Made by a program: the position numbers and the translations under genes. A stretch of DNA of 64,000 nucleotides from Seonamhaeicola sp. S2-3 (lineage in GTDB: Bacteria; Bacteroidota; Bacteroidia; Flavobacteriales; Flavobacteriaceae), in assembly GCF_001971785.1 (NCBI RefSeq), contig NZ_CP019389.1:321001-385000 (forward strand). Direction: 5' to 3'. The notes beneath the pieces are model-generated. The model did not search any database. It was given only the letters and a program-made list of their open reading frames with translations, and was not told the origin of the DNA. Shown in pieces: positions 32,927-42,171 of this stretch. Within the stretch, counting starts at the first letter, position 1. Each line of letters starts with the position of its first letter.

Positions 32927-34237
32927 CTAAAACCCTCTATTTACATCCCAAGCTTCTAAATAATCTTTTACAGCCTTAACAAACATACCTCCTAAAGCGC
33001 CATTTACTACCCGGTGGTCATAAGAATGTGATAAAAACATTTTATAACGAATACCAATAAAATCACCTTCATTAGTTTCAATTACTGCTGGCACTTTTCT
33101 AATAGCTCCTAACGCTAAAATACCTACTTGGGGCTGATTTATAATTGGAGTCCCCATAATACTACCAAAAGATCCTACGTTTGTTACGGTATACGTACCA
33201 TCTTGAATATCATCTGGGTTTAATTGATTATTTCTTGCTCTAGTAGCTAAATCGTTAACCTGTTTGGTCATTCCTACTAAATTTAACTGGTCTGCATTTT
33301 TAATTACAGGCACTATTAAATTACCATCTGGTAATGCTGCTGCCATACCCAAATTGATATTTTTCTTTTTTATAATAGTATCACCTTGTACTGAGATATT
33401 CATCATAGGATAATCTCGCAATGCCTTGGCAACTGCCTCCATAAAAATTGGGGTGAAGGTTAATTTTTCACCTTCGCGTTTTTCAAAATCATTTTTTACT
33501 TTGTTTCTCCAATTCCAAATTTTGGTAACATCGGCTTCTATAAAACTTTGAACGTGTGCCGATGTTTGAATTGATTCCGTCATATGATGCGCAATGAGTT
33601 TACCTATACGCGTCATTTCAATAATTTCATCTTCACCACTTGGAACAACTGGAGGAGCAGCTACTGTTTTTGGTGTTGTATCTATTTTAGGTTGAGGAGT
33701 TTCTTCTTCTTTTATAACTTGAGGCTCTGGCTTTACTCTTCTGTTTTCAACATAGGCTAAAATATCATTTTTGGTAACTCTTCCATCTTTACCCGTACCA
33801 GAAATAGCGTCTAACTCTTCTTGCGAAATGCCTTCTTGTTTTGCTATATTTTTAACCAAGGGAGAATAAAACCGGTTACTACTAGAAACAACTGGAGTTA
33901 CAGTTTCTTTAGCTACTGAAATAGTTTCTTCTATTTGTTCTATAGTTTCTGGCTCTACCTCATCAACTTCAGGTTTTGAGACTACTTCATTTTCGCCTTC
34001 GGTTTCAATAATGGCAATAACTTGCCCTACTTGCACCACATCATCTACATTAAAAAACTTTTCAACTAAAACGCCATCTACTTCACTAGGTACTTCACTA
34101 TCTACTTTATCGGTAGCAATTTCTACAATAGGTTCATCTAGCTCAATTGTTTCTCCAACTTCTTTTAACCAAGATGTTATGGTTGCTTCTGCAACGCTTT
34201 CTCCCATTTTTGGTAACTTAAGTTCAAATTTTGCCAT
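32927..34237 (-). CDS. 2-oxo acid dehydrogenase E2 (dihydrolipoyl acyltransferase)
   Basis: A 436-residue E2 with one lipoyl domain (lipoyl Lys44 in EIATDKVDSEV), an acidic Glu/Val linker and a peripheral-subunit-binding domain (about 124-165). A second Pro-rich linker and a catalytic CAT-like domain (about 205-436) follow. The catalytic motif reads SHSYDHRVVNGALGG: the usual Asp of DHRVVDG is Asn. The pattern resembles branched-chain or pyruvate E2. E1 and E3 genes are not adjacent. It stands between the secreted protein and a glycosyltransferase gene and probably has its own promoter. Confidence 0.92.
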   Translation of the reverse strand: MAKFELKLPKMGESVAEATITSWLKEVGETIELDEPIVEIATDKVDSEVPSEVDGVLVEKFFNVDDVVQVGQVIAIIETEGENEVVSKPEVDEVEPETIEQIEETISVAKETVTPVVSSSNRFYSPLVKNIAKQEGISQEELDAISGTGKDGRVTKNDILAYVENRRVKPEPQVIKEEETPQPKIDTTPKTVAAPPVVPSGEDEIIEMTRIGKLIAHHMTESIQTSAHVQSFIEADVTKIWNWRNKVKNDFEKREGEKLTFTPIFMEAVAKALRDYPMMNISVQGDTIIKKKNINLGMAAALPDGNLIVPVIKNADQLNLVGMTKQVNDLATRARNNQLNPDDIQDGTYTVTNVGSFGSIMGTPIINQPQVGILALGAIRKVPAVIETNEGDFIGIRYKMFLSHSYDHRVVNGALGGMFVKAVKDYLEAWDVNRGF

Positions 34238-34347
34238 ATCAATAATGTAATAGTTCTTTTAATTTTCGCTTGCAAAATTAACGAAAATACAGCGATTTTT
34301 GTTAGTTATTCATAACAAATATAAGCAGCATTGTATAAATCTATAAG

Positions 34348-35445
34348 CTAAAAAGTAATAACCTCTCCTCTACTTATTACATTATCACTTCCTAAAATAA
34401 ATTTAGAATTATTGGGTAAAATTCTAAAGGTTAACTTCTTAACTACCGAAGCGTTGAGCATTATATCAATTATTTCTTTGTAGGATAAATAATTGGCATC
34501 AAGTATAATTTCTGTTGCCTTATCATAATTACCTACTTTTCTTTCTAAAGTAAAGTTATTAGGTAATGAGGTCTTTAAACCTTCTATCATTTTATCTGAA
34601 ATAAGCACATACCTATTTACGCGCTTAATTTTGTGAATTGGTGTTTTTCTAAAAAAATAAACAAACCATATTCCTATAAAAACAAACAAATCAAATAAAA
34701 CATTCTTTTTAAAATGCTTTTGGTAGAATATTTGCATGGCTCCATAAAACCTACGCGCATAATTTTTGTCTCTTAAAGTACTTTCTCCTTTAAAGTGAAC
34801 AACAGTAGTATTGGCATAATAATAATTTTGATATCCGGATTTTAAGACCCTATAAGACAAATCAATATCTTCTCCGTACATAAAATAATCTTCATCAAAA
34901 CCTCCAATGTCTTCATAAATGCTTTTTTTCATTAACATAAAAGCCCCCACCAAAATATCTACCTTACCCGTTTCATTTTCAGTCAAATGGTTTGCATAGT
35001 ACTTTTTAGAGTTACCTAATATTTTTTTACAAGCGGCACTTACATAAGGAATATTGCGTTTACTTTCTGGTAAAAAACGACCTACTCCATCAATTAACTT
35101 ACAACCTACTATTCCTAGTTTCTCTTTGTTTTCACTAAATTTTAAAAGTTTAACAAAGGTATCTTCTGCAACAACAGTATCTGGATTTAAAATGCATAAA
35201 TAATCTCCTTTTGCTTTTTTTACCCCAATATTATTTCCTTTAGAAAACCCACAATTCTCTTTGTTTTCTATTAAAATAACATCTGGAAATAATTCTTTTA
35301 CCATTGAGCAGCTTTCATCCTCAGAATTATTATCAACCACAATTATTTCTGCATCAATATTTGTAATGGCTGCTTTTACACTTTTTAAACAAAGCTCTAA
35401 AAAATGCCTAACATTATAATTTAGTATGACTACAGAAAGTTTCAA
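34348..35445 (-). CDS. Family 2 glycosyltransferase (rhamnosyltransferase-like)
   Basis: A 365-residue GT-A enzyme. LSVVILNYN opens the fold, VVDNNSED binds the nucleotide, NPDTVV carries the metal site, and GGFDEDYFMYGEDIDLSYR is the typical acceptor-side ED motif. A hydrophobic segment (LFVFIGIWFVYFF, about 240-255) may anchor it to the membrane. The C-terminal 90 residues are an extra alpha/beta region of unknown role. It starts at a TTG just 9 bp after recR on the same strand. Confidence 0.9.
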   Translation of the reverse strand: MKLSVVILNYNVRHFLELCLKSVKAAITNIDAEIIVVDNNSEDESCSMVKELFPDVILIENKENCGFSKGNNIGVKKAKGDYLCILNPDTVVAEDTFVKLLKFSENKEKLGIVGCKLIDGVGRFLPESKRNIPYVSAACKKILGNSKKYYANHLTENETGKVDILVGAFMLMKKSIYEDIGGFDEDYFMYGEDIDLSYRVLKSGYQNYYYANTTVVHFKGESTLRDKNYARRFYGAMQIFYQKHFKKNVLFDLFVFIGIWFVYFFRKTPIHKIKRVNRYVLISDKMIEGLKTSLPNNFTLERKVGNYDKATEIILDANYLSYKEIIDIMLNASVVKKLTFRILPNNSKFILGSDNVISRGEVITF

Positions 35446-35454
35446 ATTGAGAGA

Positions 35455-36072
35455 CTAAAGCTTTAAGGAGGTTTCAAAAGGAATTCTGTTAACAATACTT
35501 CGGCCAAGGGTAATTTCATCGGCATATTCAAGTTCATCTCCTACCGAAATCCCTCTAGCAATAGTTGATGTAACAATATTATAATCTTGAATTTGCTTAA
35601 ATATGTAAAAGTTAGTAGTATCTCCTTCCATTGTTGAGCTTAACGCAAAAATGAGTTCTTTTATTTTCCCGCTTTTAACTTTTTCAACTAAAGAATCTAT
35701 ATTTAAATCATGCGGACCAATACCGTCCATAGGTGAAATTTTCCCTCCTAACACATGATATAACCCTTTATAAGAGCTGGTATTTTCAATTGCCATAACA
35801 TCTCGTATATCCTCTACCACACAAACTATTTCTTCGTTTCGGTTTTTACTTGAGCAAATTTCGCACAATTCATCATCACTTATATTATGACAAGATTTGC
35901 AAAACTTAATCTCTTCTCTCATAGACCGTAGTGCTTTTGTTAAAGCTAAAGTTTGTTCCTTTGGTTGGCGTAACATATGCAGCACTAAACGCAATGCAGT
36001 ACGCTTACCCACTCCGGGTAATTGAGACATTTCATTAACAGCCTTTTCTAGTAACTTTGAAGAAAATTCCAT
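35455..36072 (-). CDS. recR: Recombination protein RecR
   Basis: A 205-residue DNA-binding clamp protein of the RecFOR pathway. The N-terminal HhH ([17 protein letters not shown]), a zinc finger [16 protein letters not shown], and a Toprim domain ([12 protein letters not shown] ... [12 protein letters not shown]) are in the right order. I chose the ATG at 36072; an in-frame GTG two codons earlier is less likely. It shares a divergent intergenic region with the symporter gene. Confidence 0.97.
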   Translation of the reverse strand: MEFSSKLLEKAVNEMSQLPGVGKRTALRLVLHMLRQPKEQTLALTKALRSMREEIKFCKSCHNISDDELCEICSSKNRNEEIVCVVEDIRDVMAIENTSSYKGLYHVLGGKISPMDGIGPHDLNIDSLVEKVKSGKIKELIFALSSTMEGDTTNFYIFKQIQDYNIVTSTIARGISVGDELEYADEITLGRSIVNRIPFETSLKL

Positions 36073-36186
36073 GACCACGAAAATACAATATTATATGAAT
36101 TGATTACTAGAGTTTCTGCTTCTTTTTAGTGGAATTTAGATTTTGATACTTTTAATTTGTATTTTGAAAACCAAATAAATCATTAT

Positions 36187-37644
36187 ATGAGTGCTTCTCA
36201 AATTCTTCTACTTATTGCTGCCTATTTTGGGGTGCTTTTAGTTATATCATACTTTACAGGAAAGAACGATAATAATGATGATTTCTTTAAAGCAGGCAAG
36301 CAATCTCCTTGGTATTTAGTTGCTTTTGGTATGGTGGGCGCTTCACTATCTGGTGTTACTTTTATATCGGTTCCAGGATGGATTGAAGGCTCTAAATTCA
36401 GCTATTTTCAAGTGGTTTTGGGCTATATGTTTGGCTATTTTATAATTGCATATGTTCTATTACCCATTTATTATAAATTAAATGTTACTTCTATTTATGA
36501 ATATTTGTTACAACGTTTTGGTGTAGTAAGCCATAAAACAGGTGCATTTTTCTTTTTTATATCTAGAGTTTTAGGAGCTGCTTTTAGATTGTTTTTAGTT
36601 GCTATAGTATTACAGCAATTTGTTTTTAATGCGTGGCATGTTCCTTTTGAAATTACTGTTATCATCTCCATTTTACTCATTTGGATTTACACCAACAAAG
36701 GCGGTATAAAAACTATTGTTTGGACTGATACTTTACAAACGCTGTTTATGGTTTTAGCAGTAATACTTTCTATATATTTTATTAATGATAGTTTAGGATG
36801 GAGTTTTAGTGAGTTTTTAGCTTCTAATGAACTTAAAACTTATAGCAACATATTTGTTACTGATAGCTTTTTAGAGCGAAATCATTTTGTTAAATCGTTT
36901 TTAGGCGGCATCTTTATTACTATATGTATGACAGGTCTAGACCAAGATATGATGCAAAAAAACTTAACCTGTAAATCTTTAAAAGATGCTCAAAAAAACA
37001 TGATTTCATTTAGCATTGTACTTGTTTTTGTTACGTTTTTATTCATGCTTTTAGGAGCTTTACTTTACATTTATGCCAACAAACACCAAATTGCTATTCC
37101 GCTTATGAATGGCAAACCTAAAACCGATTTACTTTTTCCTGAAATTGCATTAAATAGCGGTTTAGGTATTACATTATCAATAACCTTTATGCTTGGTTTA
37201 ATTGCAGCAGCATACAGTAGTGCAGATAGTGCATTAACCTCATTAACAACATCTTTTTGTGTAGATTTTTTAAATATTGATAAAAAACCAAAAAAGGAGC
37301 AAAAACGCATTAGAAAAAAAGCTCATATTGGTATGAGCATTTTATTAGTAATTGTTATAATTATTTTTAAATATGTACTTAATAGCAATGTTATAGATAG
37401 CCTTCTTACTGTTGCTGGCTACACATATGGGCCGCTACTTGGGTTATTTGCTTTTGGTATTTTTACTAAACGTAAAGTTAAAGACCAATATGTTTGGATA
37501 GTTGCTTTATGCGCCGTTGTTATAATTACTATTATTGGAAATATTCCACCAGAAAAAATAGGCGGTTACGTTTTAGGGTATGAATTACTGCCCATAAATG
37601 GTTTAATAACTTTTATTGGTTTAATACTGATTAGTAGAAAGTAA
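36187..37644 (+). CDS. Sodium:solute symporter family protein
   Basis: A 485-residue membrane protein with about 13 hydrophobic segments. SSS-family marks are [15 protein letters not shown] (TM2), the [16 protein letters not shown] stretch and the [14 protein letters not shown] sodium-site region. Na+-coupled uptake is expected; the substrate is not predictable. I chose the ATG at 36187 because the frame before it opens only at a TTG. The last 24 bp overlap the convergent CoA-binding protein gene. Confidence 0.92.
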   Translation: MSASQILLLIAAYFGVLLVISYFTGKNDNNDDFFKAGKQSPWYLVAFGMVGASLSGVTFISVPGWIEGSKFSYFQVVLGYMFGYFIIAYVLLPIYYKLNVTSIYEYLLQRFGVVSHKTGAFFFFISRVLGAAFRLFLVAIVLQQFVFNAWHVPFEITVIISILLIWIYTNKGGIKTIVWTDTLQTLFMVLAVILSIYFINDSLGWSFSEFLASNELKTYSNIFVTDSFLERNHFVKSFLGGIFITICMTGLDQDMMQKNLTCKSLKDAQKNMISFSIVLVFVTFLFMLLGALLYIYANKHQIAIPLMNGKPKTDLLFPEIALNSGLGITLSITFMLGLIAAAYSSADSALTSLTTSFCVDFLNIDKKPKKEQKRIRKKAHIGMSILLVIVIIIFKYVLNSNVIDSLLTVAGYTYGPLLGLFAFGIFTKRKVKDQYVWIVALCAVVIITIIGNIPPEKIGGYVLGYELLPINGLITFIGLILISRK

Positions 37645-37983
37645 CACCAAAGTACAAGCTACTTCAAAATGAATATTATTTTCTTTTAAAATAGAAAACA
37701 ATTCTGGATTCTCTGTTCCTGGATTAAAAATAACACGCTCTGGTTTTAAAGATACTATATAGCTATAATAGTCTTTTTGACGCTTAGGATTAAGGTACAA
37801 TGTTACTGTGTGTAAATCTTTATATGGTAATAGTTCTGTATCAATTTTCACTCCAGCTACCGTTCCTTTTTTCAATCCAAAAGCTACAACTTCATGGTTA
37901 TTGGCTACTAATTTTTGAATAGCATAATTAGAATATCTATTGGGTTTTAATGAAGCTCCAAGCACTAAGGTTTTCTTATTCAT
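37621..37983 (-). CDS. CoA-binding domain protein
   Basis: A 120-residue Rossmann-fold protein of the CoA_binding_2 type: [18 protein letters not shown] near the start, then HEVVAFG and [13 protein letters not shown]. The family binds CoA or NAD-like ligands and has no agreed function. It converges with the symporter gene and overlaps its 3' end by 24 bp. Confidence 0.88.
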   Translation of the reverse strand: MNKKTLVLGASLKPNRYSNYAIQKLVANNHEVVAFGLKKGTVAGVKIDTELLPYKDLHTVTLYLNPKRQKDYYSYIVSLKPERVIFNPGTENPELFSILKENNIHFEVACTLVLLSTNQY

Positions 37984-38080
37984 CTGTTAAAATGTTGTTA
38001 ATATGTAAAAATTTGGTAACATAACCTACTCTTAAACGTCTTAAACATAACTGAAATCAATCAAAAAACAATCAAATCAA

Positions 38081-40555
38081 ATGAAAAACGCATTTTTCAT
38101 GTGCTTTCTATTGCTTTCTTTTATAGCAAAAGCACATACCAATCCCAAAAAAAACATTGATAAAAAAGGGTCTATCTTCGGAACCGTATTAGACGCAACA
38201 CTTAAACAACCCTTACCTTACGTAAATGTAATTATTAAAGACACCAATAACAAGACCCTTACCGGTGGAATTACCGCCGACGATGGTACTTTTAAAATTG
38301 AAAAAATTGATGAAGGCAATATTACAATAAGCATTCAATACATAGGTTACAAAACATACAACAAAAATATAACTCTTAAAAAAGGGAGTTACAATGTAAA
38401 TCTTGGAGCTATTTATTTAGAAGAAGAAGCCGAAAGCTTAGACGCCGTAACTGTAGTTGCAGAAGTTTCTACTATAGAACAAAAAGTAGACAGAAAAGTT
38501 ATTACAATAGGTAAAGATCTAACCACTGCAGGCGCTACAGCAAGTGATATTATGAACAATTTACCATCTGTAAACGTAGACCAACAAACAGGAAACATTA
38601 GCCTTAGAGGAAACGAAAATGTAAGAGTAATGGTAGATGGCAAACTTAGTAATGTTCCCATAGCACAGTTATTAAAGCAAATACCTTCAACCTCTATAAA
38701 ATCTATTGAACTTATCACCAATCCATCTGCAAAATATAATCCTGAAGGCATGAGTGGTATCATCAATATAAAATTGCATAAAAACACGCAAATAGGATTT
38801 AACGGAAACCTAAACGTTGGATTAACCAAAGAAATATTTGCAAAATTTAACAGCTCAATAGACATGAATTACCGCAACGGAAAATTTAATCTTTATGGTA
38901 ATTACGGTAACAATATTGGTAAATATGACAACTTTGGATATATTAACAGATTAGATGATAATTCGCGTCAAGATTTTAAATTTGGTAACAATAACCAATC
39001 GCATTTATACAAATTTGGAGTAGACTTTTACCTAAACGAAAAGAATACATTCTCTTTCTTTACCAATCAAAACTCATTTAACGGAGATGGTTTTGGCAAT
39101 ACTACCATAACATATCCAAGCACAACACAATGGCAATTGTTTAACAACCTTTCAGAAAATCATTCTGGACAATATAACTTTGCTTATAAACATGAGTTTA
39201 ATGATGAAGATGAAACCTTAGATATTGAAATAGATTACAATGATTTTACAAATGATGAAGATGCCAATTTTAGCTATATAAATTTTACATTTCCAACAAA
39301 CTACATGGATTTTGTTAACACCAACAGAGATCAAACAACCATAAACGTAGACTATGTAAAACCTTTAAATAAGGAATCTAAACTAGAACTAGGTGCTGAA
39401 GTGCGCTTATTTGGCACCGATGTAGATTACAATTCTACCGGACAAACTTATTCTGAACAAGGCAATCTTATTCCAACACCAAGTACCGATTTTGAATATA
39501 ACAGAGATATCTATTCTGCCTACGCTACTTACAGTAAGAATTTTGAAAAGTGGAATTATCAAATTGGAGCTCGTTTAGAATCTGTAACCGAAGAAGCCAA
39601 TGCTTTAAAAACTTTTAATGATGGTACTACAGAAATAACTCCTTTTGAAAACAATTATTTTCAGGTATATCCTTCAATATTTATAAGTTACAACGCTTCA
39701 GAAAAAAACACCTATCAATTAAGTGCCAGTCGTCGTGTTGATAGACCAGGATTACAACAAGTTAACCCCATACGAGAGTGGAGTACCCCAAGAGTTTCAT
39801 CTTTTGGAAACACAGAATTGCAACCACAATTCACCAATTCTGTAGAAGCAAATTATACGCGTAAATTAAACAAAGGTAGTATTACCGGAGGTGTGTTTTT
39901 TAGAATCATTGAAGATAACATTAACCGTTATGTACGTATAGACAGAACAGATGTAACCTCTGGAAATGTTATTTTATCATATGATAACTTTGATAACACA
40001 ACCGCATACGGAATTGAACTTTCTAGTAATTACCGTCCAACAAAATGGTGGAGTGTAAACGGTAGTTTTGATTTATTTTCTCAAGAACAAAGTGGTATAA
40101 CAGAATATATAGATAATCCTGATATTCAAAATGCTACCATAGCAGACATTAAAACCAACGAAACCGTTGTTGATAATATAGTATGGAATTTAAGGATTTT
40201 CAATAATTTTAGAGCTTCAAAAAAGCTTAGCTTCTCTTTGTTTTCAATGTATAGAGGAAAACAAAAAGGCATTCAATTTACTAGAAAACCCATGTTTATG
40301 CTAAATACAGGTATGCGTTATTCATTCTTAGAAAACCAACGAGCCACTTTTAGTTTTAACTATAGCGATATTTTTAATACTATGAATTTTGAATTTGATG
40401 GCACAAGTCCTTTCCCTAATCAAGGCCAGTTTAACTGGGAAAGCAATACTTGGAATGTTGCTTTATCATACCGCTTTGGAGGTGGAAAATACAGAGCGTT
40501 AAAAAGAAAACAACGTGATGATAATACAAAACAAGAAAGCGGAGGTTTTTTATAA
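38081..40555 (+). CDS. Outer membrane TonB-dependent receptor-like protein
   Basis: An 824-residue outer-membrane protein. A signal peptide (about 1-19) is followed by a carboxypeptidase-like regulatory domain (GSIFGTVLDATLKQPLPYVN, about 30-115) and a plug domain (TAGATASDIMNNLPSVNVDQ, LRGNENVRVMVDG, GIINIKL). The rest is a beta-barrel of the OMP_b-brl_3 type to the C-terminus. It lacks a clear TonB box, as do many of these barrel proteins. Cargo is unknown, and no SusD partner lies beside it. A strong terminator follows at 40620. Confidence 0.92.
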   Translation: MKNAFFMCFLLLSFIAKAHTNPKKNIDKKGSIFGTVLDATLKQPLPYVNVIIKDTNNKTLTGGITADDGTFKIEKIDEGNITISIQYIGYKTYNKNITLKKGSYNVNLGAIYLEEEAESLDAVTVVAEVSTIEQKVDRKVITIGKDLTTAGATASDIMNNLPSVNVDQQTGNISLRGNENVRVMVDGKLSNVPIAQLLKQIPSTSIKSIELITNPSAKYNPEGMSGIINIKLHKNTQIGFNGNLNVGLTKEIFAKFNSSIDMNYRNGKFNLYGNYGNNIGKYDNFGYINRLDDNSRQDFKFGNNNQSHLYKFGVDFYLNEKNTFSFFTNQNSFNGDGFGNTTITYPSTTQWQLFNNLSENHSGQYNFAYKHEFNDEDETLDIEIDYNDFTNDEDANFSYINFTFPTNYMDFVNTNRDQTTINVDYVKPLNKESKLELGAEVRLFGTDVDYNSTGQTYSEQGNLIPTPSTDFEYNRDIYSAYATYSKNFEKWNYQIGARLESVTEEANALKTFNDGTTEITPFENNYFQVYPSIFISYNASEKNTYQLSASRRVDRPGLQQVNPIREWSTPRVSSFGNTELQPQFTNSVEANYTRKLNKGSITGGVFFRIIEDNINRYVRIDRTDVTSGNVILSYDNFDNTTAYGIELSSNYRPTKWWSVNGSFDLFSQEQSGITEYIDNPDIQNATIADIKTNETVVDNIVWNLRIFNNFRASKKLSFSLFSMYRGKQKGIQFTRKPMFMLNTGMRYSFLENQRATFSFNYSDIFNTMNFEFDGTSPFPNQGQFNWESNTWNVALSYRFGGGKYRALKRKQRDDNTKQESGGFL

Positions 40556-40619
40556 AAACTCATTTTAATAGTCTTTATAATAGTTTATGGTTAGTGGTTA
40601 AATAAGGCTATTAAGTGAG

Positions 40620-40653
40620 AAACCCCTTAGTTTTACAACTTTGGGGTTTTTAT
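40620..40653 (+). terminator. Terminator after the TonB-type receptor gene
   Basis: AAACCCC (40620-40626) pairs with GGGGTTT (40643-40649), with inner AGTT/AACT pairing, and is followed by T. Confidence 0.85.
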
Positions 40654-40798
40654 TAAAAAAAAGTTTAACTATCACACAATAAGCAAAATAACTTTACGTT
40701 AAACGTAATATACAATCTAGCCAAAAACGAAGAATAATTATTTAGAGTTAGTCGTCTTACACATTAAATTTCGTATTAAAGATTTGTATATATTCACT

Positions 40799-40832
40799 AA
40801 AAAACTCGAAACTTACGGTTTCGAGTTTTTTA
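40799..40832. terminator. Second terminator-like hairpin in the 40.6-41.0 kb gap
   Basis: AAAACTCGAAAC (40801-40812) / GTTTCGAGTTTT (40818-40829) with T tail; no ORF precedes it. The preceding 145 bp could be a small RNA. Confidence 0.8.
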
Positions 40833-40944
40833 TAAAATGTTAAAAAAAGTTAAATATTTTAATTGCGTGCAATAAAAAGAAGTTTTCTTCGTCTAATAAT
40901 TATGATTCTTCAAATTAGTGTTAATTGAAGTTGATTAATAGCTG

Positions 40945-40976
40945 AAAAACCCAAAACTTAAACGTTTTGGGTTTTT
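40945..40976. terminator. Terminator of the fabH-like gene, bidirectional
   Basis: AAAACCCAAAAC (40946-40957) / GTTTTGGGTTTT (40964-40975), A and T runs on both sides. It closes the minus-strand gene at 40997 and could also end a plus-strand transcript from 40833 onward. Confidence 0.88.
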
Positions 40977-40996
40977 GTATTTATTAAATCTAGTTC

Positions 40997-42004
40997 TTAC
41001 CATTTTATAATAACACTTCCCCAGGTAAAACCACTACCAAATGCCGCTAAAACAACCGTATCGCCTTCTTTTATTTTTTCTTCTTCCCAAGCCTCTGTTA
41101 AAGCTATAATAATAGAAGCTGCCGTTGTATTTCCATATTTTTGAATATTATTAAACACTTGGTCATCACGCAACCCAAACTTCTTTTGAATAAATTGAGA
41201 AATACGCAAATTAGCTTGGTGCGGAATTAACATGTCAATATCTTCTTTTTTAAGGTTATTAGCAACTAAACCTTCCATAATAACTTCACTAAAACGCGCC
41301 ACAGCATGTTTAAATACAAAAGTGCCATTCATGTATGGGTAATATGAAGTATCATCAGGATCATTAGCTTCTAAAATTTCTGGCACCCAATGTTTAATAC
41401 TAGGCCCTAAAACGGTAAGTTCTTCGGCATATTTTCCTTCAGAATGTAAATGTGATGATAAAATACCTTTGGTGTTATCTTCTGTTCTGCTTAAAACAGC
41501 AGCTCCTGCTCCATCGCCAAATATAACCGTTACACCGCGTCCTCTGGTAGATTTCTCTAATCCTCCAGAATGATATTCAGAACCTATAATCAAAACGTTT
41601 TTATACATTCCTGTTTTAATAAACTGGTCTGCAACAGACATGGCATAAATAAAACCAGAGCACTGATTTCTTATATCTAAGGCTCCCACAGTTTTCATAC
41701 CTAACATATCTTGAATTTGCACACCACATCCTGGGAAATAATAATCTGGACTTAAGGTTGCAAACACAATAAAATCTATATCATCTTTAGTTAAACCAGA
41801 ACGTTCAATAGCTATTTTAGCAGCCTTAGCCCCCATAACTGCAGAAGTATCTCCTGTTCCTTCCTTTATCCAACGTCTTTCTTTTATACCAGTTCTTTCT
41901 TGTATCCACGCATCATTGGTATCCATCATTTTAGACAAATCATCATTAGTTACCACATTATCTGGCAGATACTTACCAAGACCTATTATTTTAGAATTAT
42001 ACAT
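40997..42004 (-). CDS. 3-oxoacyl-ACP synthase III (FabH-like)
   Basis: A 335-residue thiolase-fold condensing enzyme. The nucleophile Cys is in IRNQCSGFIYAM (near residue 114). The catalytic His is in LIPHQANLRI and the Asn in YGNTTAASI. It would condense an acyl-CoA starter with malonyl-ACP. It is unlinked to the plsX-rpmF group where the main FabH usually lies, so it may be a paralogue serving special fatty acids (for example branched or aryl polyene types); that is inference. Single gene with its own terminator. Confidence 0.92.
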   Translation of the reverse strand: MYNSKIIGLGKYLPDNVVTNDDLSKMMDTNDAWIQERTGIKERRWIKEGTGDTSAVMGAKAAKIAIERSGLTKDDIDFIVFATLSPDYYFPGCGVQIQDMLGMKTVGALDIRNQCSGFIYAMSVADQFIKTGMYKNVLIIGSEYHSGGLEKSTRGRGVTVIFGDGAGAAVLSRTEDNTKGILSSHLHSEGKYAEELTVLGPSIKHWVPEILEANDPDDTSYYPYMNGTFVFKHAVARFSEVIMEGLVANNLKKEDIDMLIPHQANLRISQFIQKKFGLRDDQVFNNIQKYGNTTAASIIIALTEAWEEEKIKEGDTVVLAAFGSGFTWGSVIIKW

Positions 42005-42088
42005 AGCTATCTAGTTTAGGTTATCAAAGTACAATAACTGTTTTTAAATTCCAATTATACAATAAAAATGCAATTTTTTATATAGTTG

Positions 42089-42130
42089 TGTCAGTTTGTC
42101 ACTTTTTTATCCTTGGTATTTTTTTTGACT
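42089..42130 (+). promoter_or_regulatory. htpG upstream regulatory region
   Basis: TGTCA twice (42089-42093, 42097-42101), then TTGGTATTTTTTTTGAC at 42113-42129. The GG...G distance of 10 nt resembles a -24/-12 arrangement, but the GC of the -12 box is GA. Candidate stress-response promoter only. Confidence 0.35.
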
Positions 42131-42171
42131 ATTACAGAATCGTAATAATAAATAGATAAAACAGATATATC

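Noticed and set aside
40560-40990. Phage or IS remnant in the TonB receptor-fabH gap
   Set aside because: No ORF fragments, inverted ends or target duplication; only hairpins.
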